From CAWAND01 sp963783335 (lineage in GTDB: Bacteria > Chloroflexota > Anaerolineae > Anaerolineales > E44-bin32): a DNA stretch of 64,000 nt. Both the position numbers and the translations under genes were made by a program. Location of the stretch: NCBI GenBank assembly GCA_963783335.1, contig CAWAND010000006.1, forward strand, positions 62,001 through 126,000, given 5' to 3'. The stretch's first letter is position 1. The number at the start of each line of letters is the position of its first letter. Positions 25,788 to 34,391 of this stretch are shown here, piece after piece. The notes beneath the pieces are model-generated. The model was given only the letters and a program-made list of their open reading frames with translations, was not told where the DNA came from and ran no database searches.

Positions 25788-26210
25788 CTACTCAGCCCTC
25801 TCGAGGCGCAGCCGAATTCGCCCGAAGCGGATTTCATCACCATAGGCCACAACCAGCGGTTCCTCAACGGCAAGATCATTGACATCCGTCCCGTTGCGCG
25901 ACGCCAAGTCTTCAAGCCACCATTGCCCGCCGTGGTAGAAGATGCGAGCGTGATGGGACGAAACCGTCTCGTCTTCCAACCGAATGTTGTTGTCTGCCGC
26001 CCGGCCGACTTCGTTGAGCGCCTCCAGGGAAAACGCCACGCCAGTGGGGACTCCTTCGACGGCGACCACACGGGCAGCTGGCGCCGGATCAGCGACATCA
26101 CGCGTGGCTTTCAGGTCTTTCCACTGGACGTAGAGCAGCCATCCCAGAAACACATACAGGACAACCGCCAGAGCGATACGGATGGCGAGGAGGATCTGAG
26201 CTGGGGTCAT
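25788..26210 (-). CDS. Membrane-anchored FHA-domain protein (FhaB-like)
   Basis: 140 residues. One N-terminal transmembrane helix (about residues 6-27) is followed by a short linker and a FHA domain with NEVGRAADNNIRLEDETVSSHHARI and DLASRNGTDVND. FHA domains bind phosphothreonine peptides. Size, topology and location resemble actinobacterial FhaB, which sits in a cell-wall cluster with FhaA, RodA, PbpA and Ser/Thr kinases. Its start overlaps the stop of the upstream FhaA-like gene by 4 nt, so the two are coupled. Confidence 0.88.
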   Translation of the reverse strand: MTPAQILLAIRIALAVVLYVFLGWLLYVQWKDLKATRDVADPAPAARVVAVEGVPTGVAFSLEALNEVGRAADNNIRLEDETVSSHHARIFYHGGQWWLEDLASRNGTDVNDLAVEEPLVVAYGDEIRFGRIRLRLERAE

Positions 26211-27043
26211 TCTCTGAGCAGGTCGCCGAGATCACGATCAGGATCAATTTCACTGCGTGTCTTTTGATCCCCAGCAGGACGAGGTGGGAACGGAGGCGTG
26301 TAGGCCTCGGTCGAATCCGGCGGACCCGCCGGATCTTCGCCGTAGACCAATCGTATCTCGGCGATTGAGATCACGTCTCCCTGTCGAAGAACATGCTGCC
26401 TGACGGCACGTCCGTTGACCTTGGTCCCGATTGTCGAGCCCAAGTCAAAAAGGACAAACCTTCCGTCCCGAACGCGCAGCTGGGCATGTGTACGAGAGAC
26501 GTGCGGATTGTCGAGGATCAATTGATTGTCGAGCCGCCGCCCGATGTTGACCACGGGACGATCTAGTGCGTAATGGCCGCGTCCATCCACAATGAGGAAG
26601 GCTCCATCCGGCAGCGCTCCAGAGCGCAGGACGGCATCGCGTTGCATCGGATGGGTGAATTCAAGCGGGTTTCCGCTGTGCCATGCGACAACGCGTACTT
26701 CCCAACGCTTGAGGGTCGGATCAGCGGCGATGGTGATGTTCGGCTGACGCTGAATGATGTAGCCAACCGATCGAACGGCCTCAAGCAGGCCCTTGGCCAG
26801 CACCGAGTGAATGTTGGGCGCTGAATCGAGCAGGAGGTTGGCGTCATCCGGATTGAGTGTCAGAGCATATTGATCCGGAGCAAAGCTGTTTCCTTGCTCG
26901 TCTTGTTTGCTGACTTCCTCCATGGCGCGGGCAAGCTGCCCAGCCACCACCGACGGCGAGATCTCCGCTCCGAGCAGCCTGGCCAAGGAACCTTCCACAA
27001 GCACTTCGAGTTGTTTCTCAAGTCGTGCGAGCTGATCCTTCAT
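26207..27043 (-). CDS. FhaA-like protein: DUF3662 domain plus FHA domain (copy 2)
   Basis: 278 residues. The N-terminal ~120 residues match the FhaA N-terminal domain (DUF3662): opening LARLEKQLEVLVEGSLARL, then APDQYALTLNPDD. A linker leads to a C-terminal FHA domain with VNIGRRLDNQLILDNPHVSRTHAQLRV and LGSTIGTKVNGR. In mycobacteria FhaA binds phosphorylated MviN/envelope partners; whether that holds here is inference. It pairs with a paralogue directly upstream at 27157-28023. Confidence 0.88.
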   Translation of the reverse strand: MKDQLARLEKQLEVLVEGSLARLLGAEISPSVVAGQLARAMEEVSKQDEQGNSFAPDQYALTLNPDDANLLLDSAPNIHSVLAKGLLEAVRSVGYIIQRQPNITIAADPTLKRWEVRVVAWHSGNPLEFTHPMQRDAVLRSGALPDGAFLIVDGRGHYALDRPVVNIGRRLDNQLILDNPHVSRTHAQLRVRDGRFVLFDLGSTIGTKVNGRAVRQHVLRQGDVISIAEIRLVYGEDPAGPPDSTEAYTPPFPPRPAGDQKTRSEIDPDRDLGDLLRE

Positions 27044-27156
27044 CGCAGGGGATTATAAGACGGAGTCAGTCGATGACCAACCCTTGGACATTCGCCTCAA
27101 AACGCATTCTGGCTTGACAGAGGCAGACAGAGTTCAGGTTTCATGCCCGCCGAGTC

Positions 27157-28023
27157 CTAGTCTCTTTCGGACGGAGAGCTGCTCGAGTCTGGCGGCTTGT
27201 CCGTAGCTGGCGGATCAAAACGCATCGTGGACAGGGTTGTGTCTTGGGGATGTCCTTCTTCCCCAGCCGGCGGCCCTTCATAGGGTGCCGCCTGGGTCGG
27301 GGGTTCTCCTGGGCTTTCGCCATACACAAGCTCAGTTTCTGCCAGGCGGATGACATCACCCGGATGCAGTGCCACGGAGCGAACACGCCGTCCATTCACC
27401 AGGGTGCCGGCCATCGATCGGAGGTCCTGAATAATGAACTGCCCTCCGGAGGCTTGGATCAAAGCATGTCGGCGTGAGACCCGCCGGTCTTCAATGACCA
27501 GATCATTGTCCAGCCTTCGACCGATGGATACTTTGTCCGACTTCAGCCGAAAAATGCGCCTCCCGGCCAGCACCAAGAAAGCATCTGGTCGAGGTCCACC
27601 CGGCGTGGGATCCGGCCGAACCTCAGGCAGATCTTCCATCTTGAGCGGATCACCACTGTGCCAGGCAATGACCTGGACGCCGCCGCGCCCTAATGTAGGA
27701 TCCGTGCTGAAGGAAATGTGCAGTCGCCGGGTAACCTGGAACCCCGCCGCTTGGAGGGCCGTCCGCAATCCTTCGATAACGGCGGACTGGAAAGAGGCCC
27801 ATGCGCTGACTATTCGGGATGCGTCGTCGACGTTGAGGCTGATGTTGAACTGATCGGGCGCATGGCGGGTCCCACTGTCGTCCACCCGGCCCACGGCGTC
27901 GACCTCCCTCGCCAGGTCCGACGCGAGCTGACGCGTGGATACCCCAAGGTCCCCCAACACCTTGAGTTCTTTTGCGGCCCAAGCCTCAAGGTTGGGGTCG
28001 AGATCCGAGCTATCACGCGGCAT
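27157..28023 (-). CDS. FhaA-like protein: DUF3662 domain plus FHA domain (copy 1)
   Basis: 288 residues with the same order as its downstream neighbour: a DUF3662-type N-terminal half (HAPDQFNISLNVDDASRI, then VIAWHSGDPL) and a FHA domain (VSIGRRLDNDLVIEDRRVSRRHALI, AGTLVNGRRV). The shared spacing and phrases show the two genes arose by duplication. The C-terminal 45 residues are Pro/Asp/Ser-rich and probably disordered. It starts divergently from the archease gene. Confidence 0.87.
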   Translation of the reverse strand: MPRDSSDLDPNLEAWAAKELKVLGDLGVSTRQLASDLAREVDAVGRVDDSGTRHAPDQFNISLNVDDASRIVSAWASFQSAVIEGLRTALQAAGFQVTRRLHISFSTDPTLGRGGVQVIAWHSGDPLKMEDLPEVRPDPTPGGPRPDAFLVLAGRRIFRLKSDKVSIGRRLDNDLVIEDRRVSRRHALIQASGGQFIIQDLRSMAGTLVNGRRVRSVALHPGDVIRLAETELVYGESPGEPPTQAAPYEGPPAGEEGHPQDTTLSTMRFDPPATDKPPDSSSSPSERD

Positions 28024-28072
28024 AGGTCAAATGATTATATTCCCAGCCGCATCGAAGACAAGCCGAGCATTC

Positions 28073-28078
28073 TATACT
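28073..28078 (+). promoter_or_regulatory. -10 box TATACT six nt before the archease ATG
   Basis: TATACT (28073-28078) ends 6 nt before ATG 28085, the same spacing as at the ROK kinase gene. No clear -35 is visible. If used, it gives a leaderless mRNA beginning at the start codon. Confidence 0.45.
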
Positions 28079-28084
28079 AGGGAC

Positions 28085-28495
28085 ATGGTGATGGGTGAGG
28101 GATTCGAGGAACTTGAGCACACAGCCGACTGGTCGCTTCGGATCTGGGGAAAGTCCATGGCCGACCTCTTGGCCGCCGCAGCCCGAGGCATGCTGGCGCT
28201 GATGGTGGTTGAGGCACAGCCGTCCAAAGGCACATCCCGTTCGATTGACATGCACGCCGAAGATCGGGAAAGCCTGTTGGTCGCCTGGCTCGAGGATCTC
28301 CTGTTCGAGCTTGAGACTCGGCACGTTGCGCCAGTCCAGCTGGCACTCGAAGCCGGGGACGACTGGCTGCACGCTTCGCTGATGGAAGTGCCGTGTCCTG
28401 CGCCACAGAAGCCCATCAAGGCCGTGACTTTCCACAATCTTGAGGTCAACCAGACCGCGGATGGACTGGAAGCGCAGATTGTGTTCGACGTCTAG
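28085..28495 (+). CDS. Archease
   Basis: Archease is a small protein that activates RtcB RNA ligase for repeated turnover by speeding guanylylation. Characteristic features are FEELEHTADWSLRIWGKSMADLLAAAARGM at the N-terminus, with conserved acidic residues, and LVAWLEDLLFELE in the middle; the end is a beta strand. About 137 residues is normal. ATG 28085 is placed by the -10 box; ATG 28091, two codons later, has AGGG 8 nt upstream and is equally possible. rtcB follows after 18 nt, the expected functional pair. Confidence 0.9.
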   Translation: MVMGEGFEELEHTADWSLRIWGKSMADLLAAAARGMLALMVVEAQPSKGTSRSIDMHAEDRESLLVAWLEDLLFELETRHVAPVQLALEAGDDWLHASLMEVPCPAPQKPIKAVTFHNLEVNQTADGLEAQIVFDV

Positions 28496-28513
28496 GATCG
28501 GGAGGCGAGCCAG

Positions 28514-29965
28514 ATGCCTGACAAACAGGACTTCAAACGCCTTTCACCCTTTCAATGGGAACTCGGGCGCAGCTACCGATCAGACATGCGCGTTCCGGTT
28601 CGAGTCTTCGCCGACGAACGTCTGCTGGAAGCCGCCCTGGGCGACAAGTCCTTGGAACAGGCAGTCAATGCAGCCACGCTGCCAGGCCTGGTGGGGTACG
28701 TGGTGGTCATGCCGGATGTTCACCAAGGATATGGGTTCCCGATCGGTGGTGTGGCGGCGTCTGCCCTGCCAGACGGCGTGATCTCGCCAGGGGCGATTGG
28801 CTACGATATCAACTGCGGAGTGCGTCTGCTGGGCAGCCGCATCGCCTTCAATGCGGCTGCGCCCCACCTGCGCGATCTTGTCTCAGCGCTTTACGCCAAC
28901 TGCCCCAACGGCGTGGGGCAAAAGGGCTCGGTGCCCCTCAGCCAGAGCGACCTCGAGGCGGTCAGCCGCCAAGGCTCTGGGTGGGCCTTGAGCCATGGTT
29001 ACGCCGAGCCGCAGGACATCGAGCGCACCGAGGAACGTGGCTGCATCGCTGGGGCAAACCCCGCCCGGCTTAGCCGGCGAGCCGTCGCGCGCGGTCGACC
29101 CCAGTTGGGCACACTGGGCTCGGGAAATCACTTCATCGAGGTTGATGTCGTCGATGAGATTTTCGACCGGGAGGCTGCCGCCGCGATGGGACTCATCCCC
29201 GACCACCTGGCGGTGCTCATACACTCCGGATCCCGAGGCTTTGGGCACCAGATTTGTTCGGAGTATGTGAAAGACTTTCAGTCAGCCGTCCGTCGTTACA
29301 AGATCGATCTTCCCGATCGGGAGCTGGTCTGTGCACCTCTGAACTCGCCTGAAGGGGAGGCCTACCTGGCCGCCATGGCTTGCGCGGCCAACTTTGCTTT
29401 CTGCAATCGCCAGGTGCTCGCCCACCACGTTCGCCGCTCGTTTGATCAGGTGCTCGCCCATCACCTGGGCGATGTGCACCTTCATCAGATCTACGACATC
29501 GCCCACAACATGGGCAAGATCGAGACTCACCAGGTAGGGGGCCGGGCCATGGAGGTATGTGTGCACCGCAAGGGGGCCACACGTGCCTTTGGCCCAGGAT
29601 TCAGCGGGCTCCCACCGGCCTACCGCTCGCTGGGACAACCGGTGTTGGTTCCGGGAAGTATGGGCACCGCCTCCTGGGTTCTGCTCGGCACCGAAGGCAG
29701 CATGGCGCAATCGTTCGGATCCACCTGTCACGGCGCCGGTCGGGTGATGAGCCGAACCCAGGCAAAGAAGAGCATCCGAGGCCAGGACTTGAAGTTGGAT
29801 CTGGAGAAACGCGGCATTGCCATCCGGGCCGGATCGATGGCGGGACTGGCCGAAGAAGCCCCCTTGGCGTACAAGGATGTCGATGCTGTGGTGGAAGTGG
29901 TCACGCGAGCCGGTATCGCGGCCAAAGTGGCCCGATTGCGCCCGGTGGGCGTTATCAAGGGCTAG
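28514..29965 (+). CDS. rtcB: RNA-splicing ligase RtcB (GTP-dependent 3'-phosphate RNA ligase)
   Basis: RtcB joins RNA 2',3'-cyclic phosphate or 3'-phosphate ends to 5'-OH ends via a guanylylated histidine. Metal and catalytic motifs are all present: GYDINCGVRLL (Asp and Cys metal ligands), TLGSGNHFIEV, IHSGSRGFGHQ and STCHGAGRVMSR with the guanylylated-histidine region. The length of 483 is normal. GGGAGG precedes the ATG. It forms an operon with archease, suggesting RNA repair or tRNA healing. Its TAG stop overlaps the stop of the converging DUF488 gene by 2 nt within a palindromic GGCTAGCC. Confidence 0.96.
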   Translation: MPDKQDFKRLSPFQWELGRSYRSDMRVPVRVFADERLLEAALGDKSLEQAVNAATLPGLVGYVVVMPDVHQGYGFPIGGVAASALPDGVISPGAIGYDINCGVRLLGSRIAFNAAAPHLRDLVSALYANCPNGVGQKGSVPLSQSDLEAVSRQGSGWALSHGYAEPQDIERTEERGCIAGANPARLSRRAVARGRPQLGTLGSGNHFIEVDVVDEIFDREAAAAMGLIPDHLAVLIHSGSRGFGHQICSEYVKDFQSAVRRYKIDLPDRELVCAPLNSPEGEAYLAAMACAANFAFCNRQVLAHHVRRSFDQVLAHHLGDVHLHQIYDIAHNMGKIETHQVGGRAMEVCVHRKGATRAFGPGFSGLPPAYRSLGQPVLVPGSMGTASWVLLGTEGSMAQSFGSTCHGAGRVMSRTQAKKSIRGQDLKLDLEKRGIAIRAGSMAGLAEEAPLAYKDVDAVVEVVTRAGIAAKVARLRPVGVIKG

Positions 29966-30379
29966 CCCGTTTGCGGTTCTCCCGGGTTCAGCTCTAGGTA
30001 GGATTTCAAGGCCACGGCGTTGTTGTACTGCTCGTCTCGGGCGGCGTAGATCAGGGTGACATGACCCTTGGTCATCTCGCGTCGCAAGTCAGCGACCGCC
30101 GTGGGGTGCGCGTCCAGCTCCTCGAAGTACGCCGCCTTGAAGGCCTCCCACTGTTCCGGATCGTGGTGAAATCGCTTGCGCAGCGTCGTGGCTCGGTGCC
30201 ACGTCTTTCATCCAGCGGTCGACCTGGGCCGCCTGCTTTGACATCCCACGCGGCCACAGGCGATCCACCAAGATTCGAACCCCATCCGCCTCCGAAGCCG
30301 GTTCGTAGACGCGCTTGATCCCCAGAGATGCGCCAGTCTGTCTTAGACTCCATGCTCCACCATTTGTGAAATTCTTCAC
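29962..30379 (-). pseudogene. DUF488 family protein, frameshifted by one base
   Basis: The N-terminal part (IKRVYEPASEADGVRILVDRLWPRG) and the C-terminal part (RKRFHHDPEQWEAF, then GHVTLIYAARDEQYNNA) together make a complete DUF488 protein, but in different frames. Removing one G from 30190-30191 on the plus strand gives APSTTLRKRFHHDP, the family consensus. The exact start is unclear: the GTG at 30379 lies inside an 18-bp palindrome, and ATG 30353 is in another frame. Function of DUF488 is not established; some members bind metal or are linked to stress. Confidence 0.8.
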
Positions 30380-30381
30380 AA
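30364..30381. promoter_or_regulatory. Rex/CRP-type 18-bp operator-like palindrome
   Basis: TTGTGAAATTCTTCACAA is a perfect TTGTGAA-N4-TTCACAA inverted repeat, the consensus of the NADH-sensing repressor Rex (and also compatible with TGTGA-N6-TCACA of CRP-type regulators). It lies in the short gap between the ABC permease and the DUF488 gene, at the 5' end of the latter. Confidence 0.55.
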
Positions 30382-30414
30382 GCCGCGCGCTCGAGAACTA
30401 TCGGGCAACGCTCG

Positions 30415-31233
30415 CTAGAGCTGGGCGATCAGTTCGTCCCGCCGGAACAGACGGACACCCAGCCAGAGCAGGGCCACATCAATCGCCCACAGTACAAGCC
30501 CGACCAGGGCGACGAGGCCGACGTCGAAGTACATCACCCCGGTCGCCTGGCCGACCACCAGCAGCACGATCGGCAGGACGACGATCCCGCCCAACTGGTA
30601 AGCCTCCTGGAAGGTGCTGACCCGGCTGGAAACCAGCACCATCGTCCCCAAGCCCAGTCCGGCCGCCGCCGGCGCCACCCAGATGACCATCACGGTCCAT
30701 GTCAGATTGGGAAGAATCAACTTGCCAACCATATTCCAGGCCGTCAGATCGGCGACCAAACTGTAGATGACAAATCCCAACCCGGTGACCAACCAGGCCG
30801 GCACCCAGGCCGAAAGGGTCTTGGCCACAAACAAATCAACGTCTGAGGTCGGCGTGTAGAGCAGCGCCTCCAGCGTTTTTCGCTCCTTCTCACCGGCGAA
30901 GCTGTCGGCAGCGATGACACTGGCCACCATGACCGGCAGGATTAGGAACATGGGCGCCATGAGGTAGACCAGCATCCAGACGGCGTATTTCTGCGTGTCG
31001 TTGTAGCCGGAGAGAGCCGCCGCCAGCCCCGGCGGGGCCCCGCGCAGCAAGACGTCCAGTTGAGGCATATTGCTGCCCGGAAGTTTCGCCAAGGACGGGA
31101 TGAAGGCCGCCAAGGCGGGAAGCACGACAAACAAGATCGCCGGGACCAGAATAAGCGGCAGGACGACGGCTTTGCTTTGGGCCACGACTTTTAGGTCTTT
31201 GCGGATGATGCTCAGGATCGCGCGTCGGTTCAT
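30415..31233 (-). CDS. ABC-2 type transporter permease
   Basis: 272 residues with about six transmembrane segments, an N-terminal amphipathic helix (RRAILSIIRKDLKVVAQSK) and the FAGEKERKTLEALLYTP motif typical of ABC-2 export permeases (also seen in NatB-like proteins). It partners with the overlapping upstream ATPase gene (ATGA overlap). The exported substrate is unknown; drugs, ions or lipids are all possible for this family. Confidence 0.88.
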   Translation of the reverse strand: MNRRAILSIIRKDLKVVAQSKAVVLPLILVPAILFVVLPALAAFIPSLAKLPGSNMPQLDVLLRGAPPGLAAALSGYNDTQKYAVWMLVYLMAPMFLILPVMVASVIAADSFAGEKERKTLEALLYTPTSDVDLFVAKTLSAWVPAWLVTGLGFVIYSLVADLTAWNMVGKLILPNLTWTVMVIWVAPAAAGLGLGTMVLVSSRVSTFQEAYQLGGIVVLPIVLLVVGQATGVMYFDVGLVALVGLVLWAIDVALLWLGVRLFRRDELIAQL

Positions 31234-32204
31234 ACGGCGACCTCCATCTCACCCTGCAAGGCGAAGTAGACATCCTCTAAGGTTGGCTCCTGGGGAATGA
31301 CGGCGAAGATGGGAATCCCTTGATCGGCAAGCGACCGCACCAGATCGGGGGTGTCATCTCGGCCCACGCCCTGGATCGTCAGGCGGCCGGGCACGGTGTG
31401 GTCAGCCACCTCCACCCCGCGGGCGCTGAGCCATTTGATCGCCTCAGCGCTTCGTTCCGGTTCGACCTCGAGGGTGGTCTTCAGGGTCGTGACCCATTGT
31501 CGTCCCAGCTCCTGCGGGCTCCCCAGGGCCAACAGTCTACCTCGCCCCAACACAGCCACCCGGTGACACAGGCGCTGGGCTTCGACCAGGTTGTGAGTGC
31601 AAAGGAAGACCGTGTGTCCTTCCCGCTGGCTGTGTTGGATAATCAAGTCGTGAACGGCGCGGGCCAGTACCGGATCCAGGCCCGCGGTCGGTTCGTCCAG
31701 GAAAAGCACCTGCGGATGGTGGACCAGGGCCCTGGCCAGTGCCAGGCGCTGCTTCATGCCTTTGGAGAAACCCCCAGCCTTTTCGTCCGCCCTATCCGCC
31801 AGGTCAAAAGTCGTCAGCAGTTCCTCCACTCTTCCGGCAACCTGACCGGTGGGAACGTCATACAGAGCAGCGTACAGGCTGAGGTTGTCACGCGCCGTCA
31901 GGCGTTCCTCGATCGACGGCGTCTCGGTCAGCACGCCTGTCTGCCGCCGGAGCGAAACGCCGTCGGCAATCGGATCCAGGCCAAGGACCCTGGCGCTCCC
32001 TTCGGATGCCGCCAACACGCCGTTTAGCATGCGGACGGTGGTCGTCTTCCCGGCCCCGTTGTGACCGAGCACCCCGAAGATCTCGCCTGATTCCACTTCG
32101 AACGACAGGTGGTCCACGGCGACGAGCTCCCCAAAACGCCGGGTCAGATCGCGAGTTTGAATGGCAAACATCCCGCCCAAGCTACCTCCGTCTTCGACAT
32201 TCAC
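31230..32204 (-). CDS. ABC transporter ATP-binding protein
   Basis: 324 residues. Walker A is GHNGAGKTTT, the signature is GGFSKGMKQRLALARAL and Walker B is VLFLDEPTAGLDP, followed by a helper domain of ~90 residues at the C-terminus typical of CcmA/NatA/DrrA-like exporters. The start at 32204 is supported by GAGGAGTGA right before the ATG; an in-frame ATG at 32171 has no good site. It overlaps its permease by 4 nt. Confidence 0.92.
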   Translation of the reverse strand: MNVEDGGSLGGMFAIQTRDLTRRFGELVAVDHLSFEVESGEIFGVLGHNGAGKTTTVRMLNGVLAASEGSARVLGLDPIADGVSLRRQTGVLTETPSIEERLTARDNLSLYAALYDVPTGQVAGRVEELLTTFDLADRADEKAGGFSKGMKQRLALARALVHHPQVLFLDEPTAGLDPVLARAVHDLIIQHSQREGHTVFLCTHNLVEAQRLCHRVAVLGRGRLLALGSPQELGRQWVTTLKTTLEVEPERSAEAIKWLSARGVEVADHTVPGRLTIQGVGRDDTPDLVRSLADQGIPIFAVIPQEPTLEDVYFALQGEMEVAV

Positions 32205-32518
32205 TCCTCAAGTCCTGCCTTGATTCTACTCGAGCCGAAACCTCGGCCGCAGGTGACGAGAGACGCCGTTCGTCACTCCAAATCTTATGACTCTGTACCC
32301 TATCCCCGCCATGACTTCTACATGAGAATTGAGACGCGGGAAGCACGGACGCTTCCCTGCCGGAGCAACCTATTCTCGCTACGGCCGGCGGATGCCGAGC
32401 CAGAATCACATAAGACCCCCCATTGCTGGGCCGCAAAACAAGGCGGACGGTGGGTGGCCTACAGCCGCGTGCGTGGCATGGGCTGAAGGCCGCGAGACAA
32501 CTTTGCACGGAGGCAATC
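32205..32518. other. Divergent intergenic region with a TAGAAT -10 and an inverted repeat
   Basis: No gene was found in these 314 nt. For the minus-strand ABC operon a TAGAAT -10 lies at the complement of 32223-32228, 18 nt before the start codon. A 7-bp inverted repeat GTGACGA (32253-32259) / TCGTCAC (32270-32276) lies upstream and could be an operator. No convincing promoter was found for the plus-strand envelope operon; it may use an alternative sigma factor (inference). Confidence 0.4.
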
Positions 32519-33031
32519 ATGCAGGAAAGACATCGATCACGTATTGGCATAGGTGTGGTGCTGGTACTGCTGGGCGTTTGGTTTCTGTTGGTGCAATTGA
32601 TTCCCGGGCTGGACCAATGGGCCCGGGGCCATCTGGCCTGGCCGTTGATCATCGTGGCTGTCGGGCTGACTTTGCTGCTCATCGGTTTGCTCGGCGGCAC
32701 ACCCGGAATGGCCGTTCCGGCATCGATTGTGACCGGGGTCGGCTGCTTGCTTTACTGGCAAAACGCCACCGGGGATTGGTCCAGCTGGGCATACGCGTGG
32801 ACTCTCTTCCCAGGCTTTGCAGGCATAGGGACCATGCTGGCGGGCCTATTGGGTGACCGGAGCGCCTCCGTCTCCGGCGGCGCCTGGCTGGTGTTGATCA
32901 GCGCCGTCATGTTCGCCGCCTTTGGCTCCTTCCTGGGCGGGCCGGATGTCTTCGGCGCGTACTGGCCCATGCTTCTGATCGGGCTTGGGGTGCTGCTTCT
33001 GATCCGACCTCTCACCCGCCGTGGAAGCTAA
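32519..33031 (+). CDS. Small multi-pass membrane protein of the LiaF/PspC-type cluster
   Basis: About 170 residues with five or six hydrophobic segments, starting RSRIGIGVVLVLLGVWFLLVQ and ending WPMLLIGLGVLLLIRP, the repeated LiaI/LiaF-type transmembrane pattern. There is no soluble domain. GGAGG lies 6 nt before ATG 32519. It heads a four-gene operon with two toastrack-like proteins and a PspC protein, suggesting an envelope-stress sensor or anti-sigma-like membrane module. Confidence 0.75.
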   Translation: MQERHRSRIGIGVVLVLLGVWFLLVQLIPGLDQWARGHLAWPLIIVAVGLTLLLIGLLGGTPGMAVPASIVTGVGCLLYWQNATGDWSSWAYAWTLFPGFAGIGTMLAGLLGDRSASVSGGAWLVLISAVMFAAFGSFLGGPDVFGAYWPMLLIGLGVLLLIRPLTRRGS

Positions 33032-33065
33032 CTCGGACAAACCCAACAAAGCGAGGATCAAAGCC

Positions 33066-33863
33066 ATGCGACGAGGCAGCACCTTCTGGGGAGCCGTCCT
33101 GCTGGTGGCCGGCGCCCTGCTCCTGATGCAGAACATGGGAATCCTGACGATCAACGTCTGGCAGATCCTTTGGCCGATTGTGATCATCTTGTTCGGCCTG
33201 TGGTTCCTTCTGCGGTCGACCACAGGACCCAAATCGATCCCTGTAGAGTCGTTCCAGGTTCCCCTTGAAGGGGCGTCCAGACTGCGTCTGACCCTCCATT
33301 TTGGGGCTGGCAGACTCCACCTGGGCCGAGGCAGCTCGCCGGCTGATGCGGTGGGAGGCACCTTCCAAGGCGGGCTTCTGCATGACGTCAGCCGACAGGG
33401 CGCCGACCTGAAAGTGGATCTGCGTGTTCCGACGGATGACGTGCTCGATCTCATTCCCTGGGGCGCCAATACCGGTCTGAACTGGGATCTTGGTTTGAGT
33501 GACTCAGTGGAGGTGGAGCTGTCGATTGAAGCCGGAGCGAGTGAGAACCATGTCGACCTGACGGGCCTAAATGTCCCCAAGCTGACCTTCAAGACCGGTG
33601 CCAGCGACACGCGGATACTGTTCTCCGACCAAGCTGAGAACGCTCAGGCGGAAATAGGTCTGGGAGCGGCCTCAGCCAAATTAACGGTCCCCCAGGCCGT
33701 ATCAGCCAGCATTCGCATTAAGAGCGGTCTCACGGGAATAAAGATCGATGAGCACCGGTTCCCAAGACAAGGCGATACCTACCAATCACCCGACTTCGGA
33801 ACGGCGGCCCACCGCCTGACCATGCGCGTCGAAGCAGGGGTAGGCTCTGTCGAAATCCTCTGA
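33066..33863 (+). CDS. LiaF-like membrane protein with toastrack-type beta domain (copy 1)
   Basis: About 265 residues. Two N-terminal transmembrane helices of LiaI-LiaF type (FWGAVLLVAGALLLMQNMGI; ILWPIVIILFGLWFLL) are followed by an outside-facing, repeat-like beta domain (LEGASRLRLTLHFGAGRLHL through AGVGSVEIL) similar to DUF4097/toastrack beta-helices. The ATG at 33066 has GAGG 9 nt upstream; the upstream in-frame GTG 33021 would overlap the previous gene. It has a clear paralogue two genes downstream. Confidence 0.75.
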   Translation: MRRGSTFWGAVLLVAGALLLMQNMGILTINVWQILWPIVIILFGLWFLLRSTTGPKSIPVESFQVPLEGASRLRLTLHFGAGRLHLGRGSSPADAVGGTFQGGLLHDVSRQGADLKVDLRVPTDDVLDLIPWGANTGLNWDLGLSDSVEVELSIEAGASENHVDLTGLNVPKLTFKTGASDTRILFSDQAENAQAEIGLGAASAKLTVPQAVSASIRIKSGLTGIKIDEHRFPRQGDTYQSPDFGTAAHRLTMRVEAGVGSVEIL

Positions 33864-33919
33864 TTAGCCCATACAGCCTGTTTCGGCAGGCCATATTGCA
33901 TGAAAGTGAGGACCCGAAC

Positions 33920-34390
33920 ATGCCACGCAAGCTGTACCGAAGCCAGACCAACCGCATGGTCGCCGGCGTTTGTGGTGGTCTGGGTGAATACCTTTCGATC
34001 GACCCGGTCTTCATCCGGCTCTTCTTCGTGCTCATAACCCTTGGCCAGGGCGCCGGTGTGCTCGTGTATCTGATCCTGTGGTTCGTGCTCCCCTCACAAG
34101 ACATGGTGGATGCAGGCGGCACGACCAGCGAACATGTCCAACAAGGCGCGGCGGAATTCGCCGATCGCGCCCGTAAAATGGGCCAGGAGTTCCGCCAATC
34201 GGCCATGTCGCCGAACCCTCAGTCCAGGCTCTTCGTCGGTCTCATCCTGGTCCTCGTCGGGGGAGTCTACCTGCTGCGGAACCTGAATATCGTTTGGCTC
34301 CAGTGGCTGAATTTCAGCGTGCTGTGGCCCTTCCTGCTCATCCTTGGCGGACTGCTGATGCTCATCCGCGGCGTCCAGAGGGAGGGTTGA
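33920..34390 (+). CDS. PspC-domain membrane protein
   Basis: The N-terminal 60 residues are a PspC domain: KLYRSQTNRMVAGVCGGLGEYL, IDPVFIRLFFVL and LVYLILWFVLP. Two further C-terminal helices of LiaF type follow (RLFVGLILVLVGGVYLLRNL; LWPFLLILGGLLML). PspC senses or transmits envelope stress in the phage-shock response. The start ATG 33920 has GAGGACC upstream. The mix of PspC and LiaF-like helices in one protein mirrors known Psp-type partners. Confidence 0.88.
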   Translation: MPRKLYRSQTNRMVAGVCGGLGEYLSIDPVFIRLFFVLITLGQGAGVLVYLILWFVLPSQDMVDAGGTTSEHVQQGAAEFADRARKMGQEFRQSAMSPNPQSRLFVGLILVLVGGVYLLRNLNIVWLQWLNFSVLWPFLLILGGLLMLIRGVQREG

Positions 34391-34391
34391 A

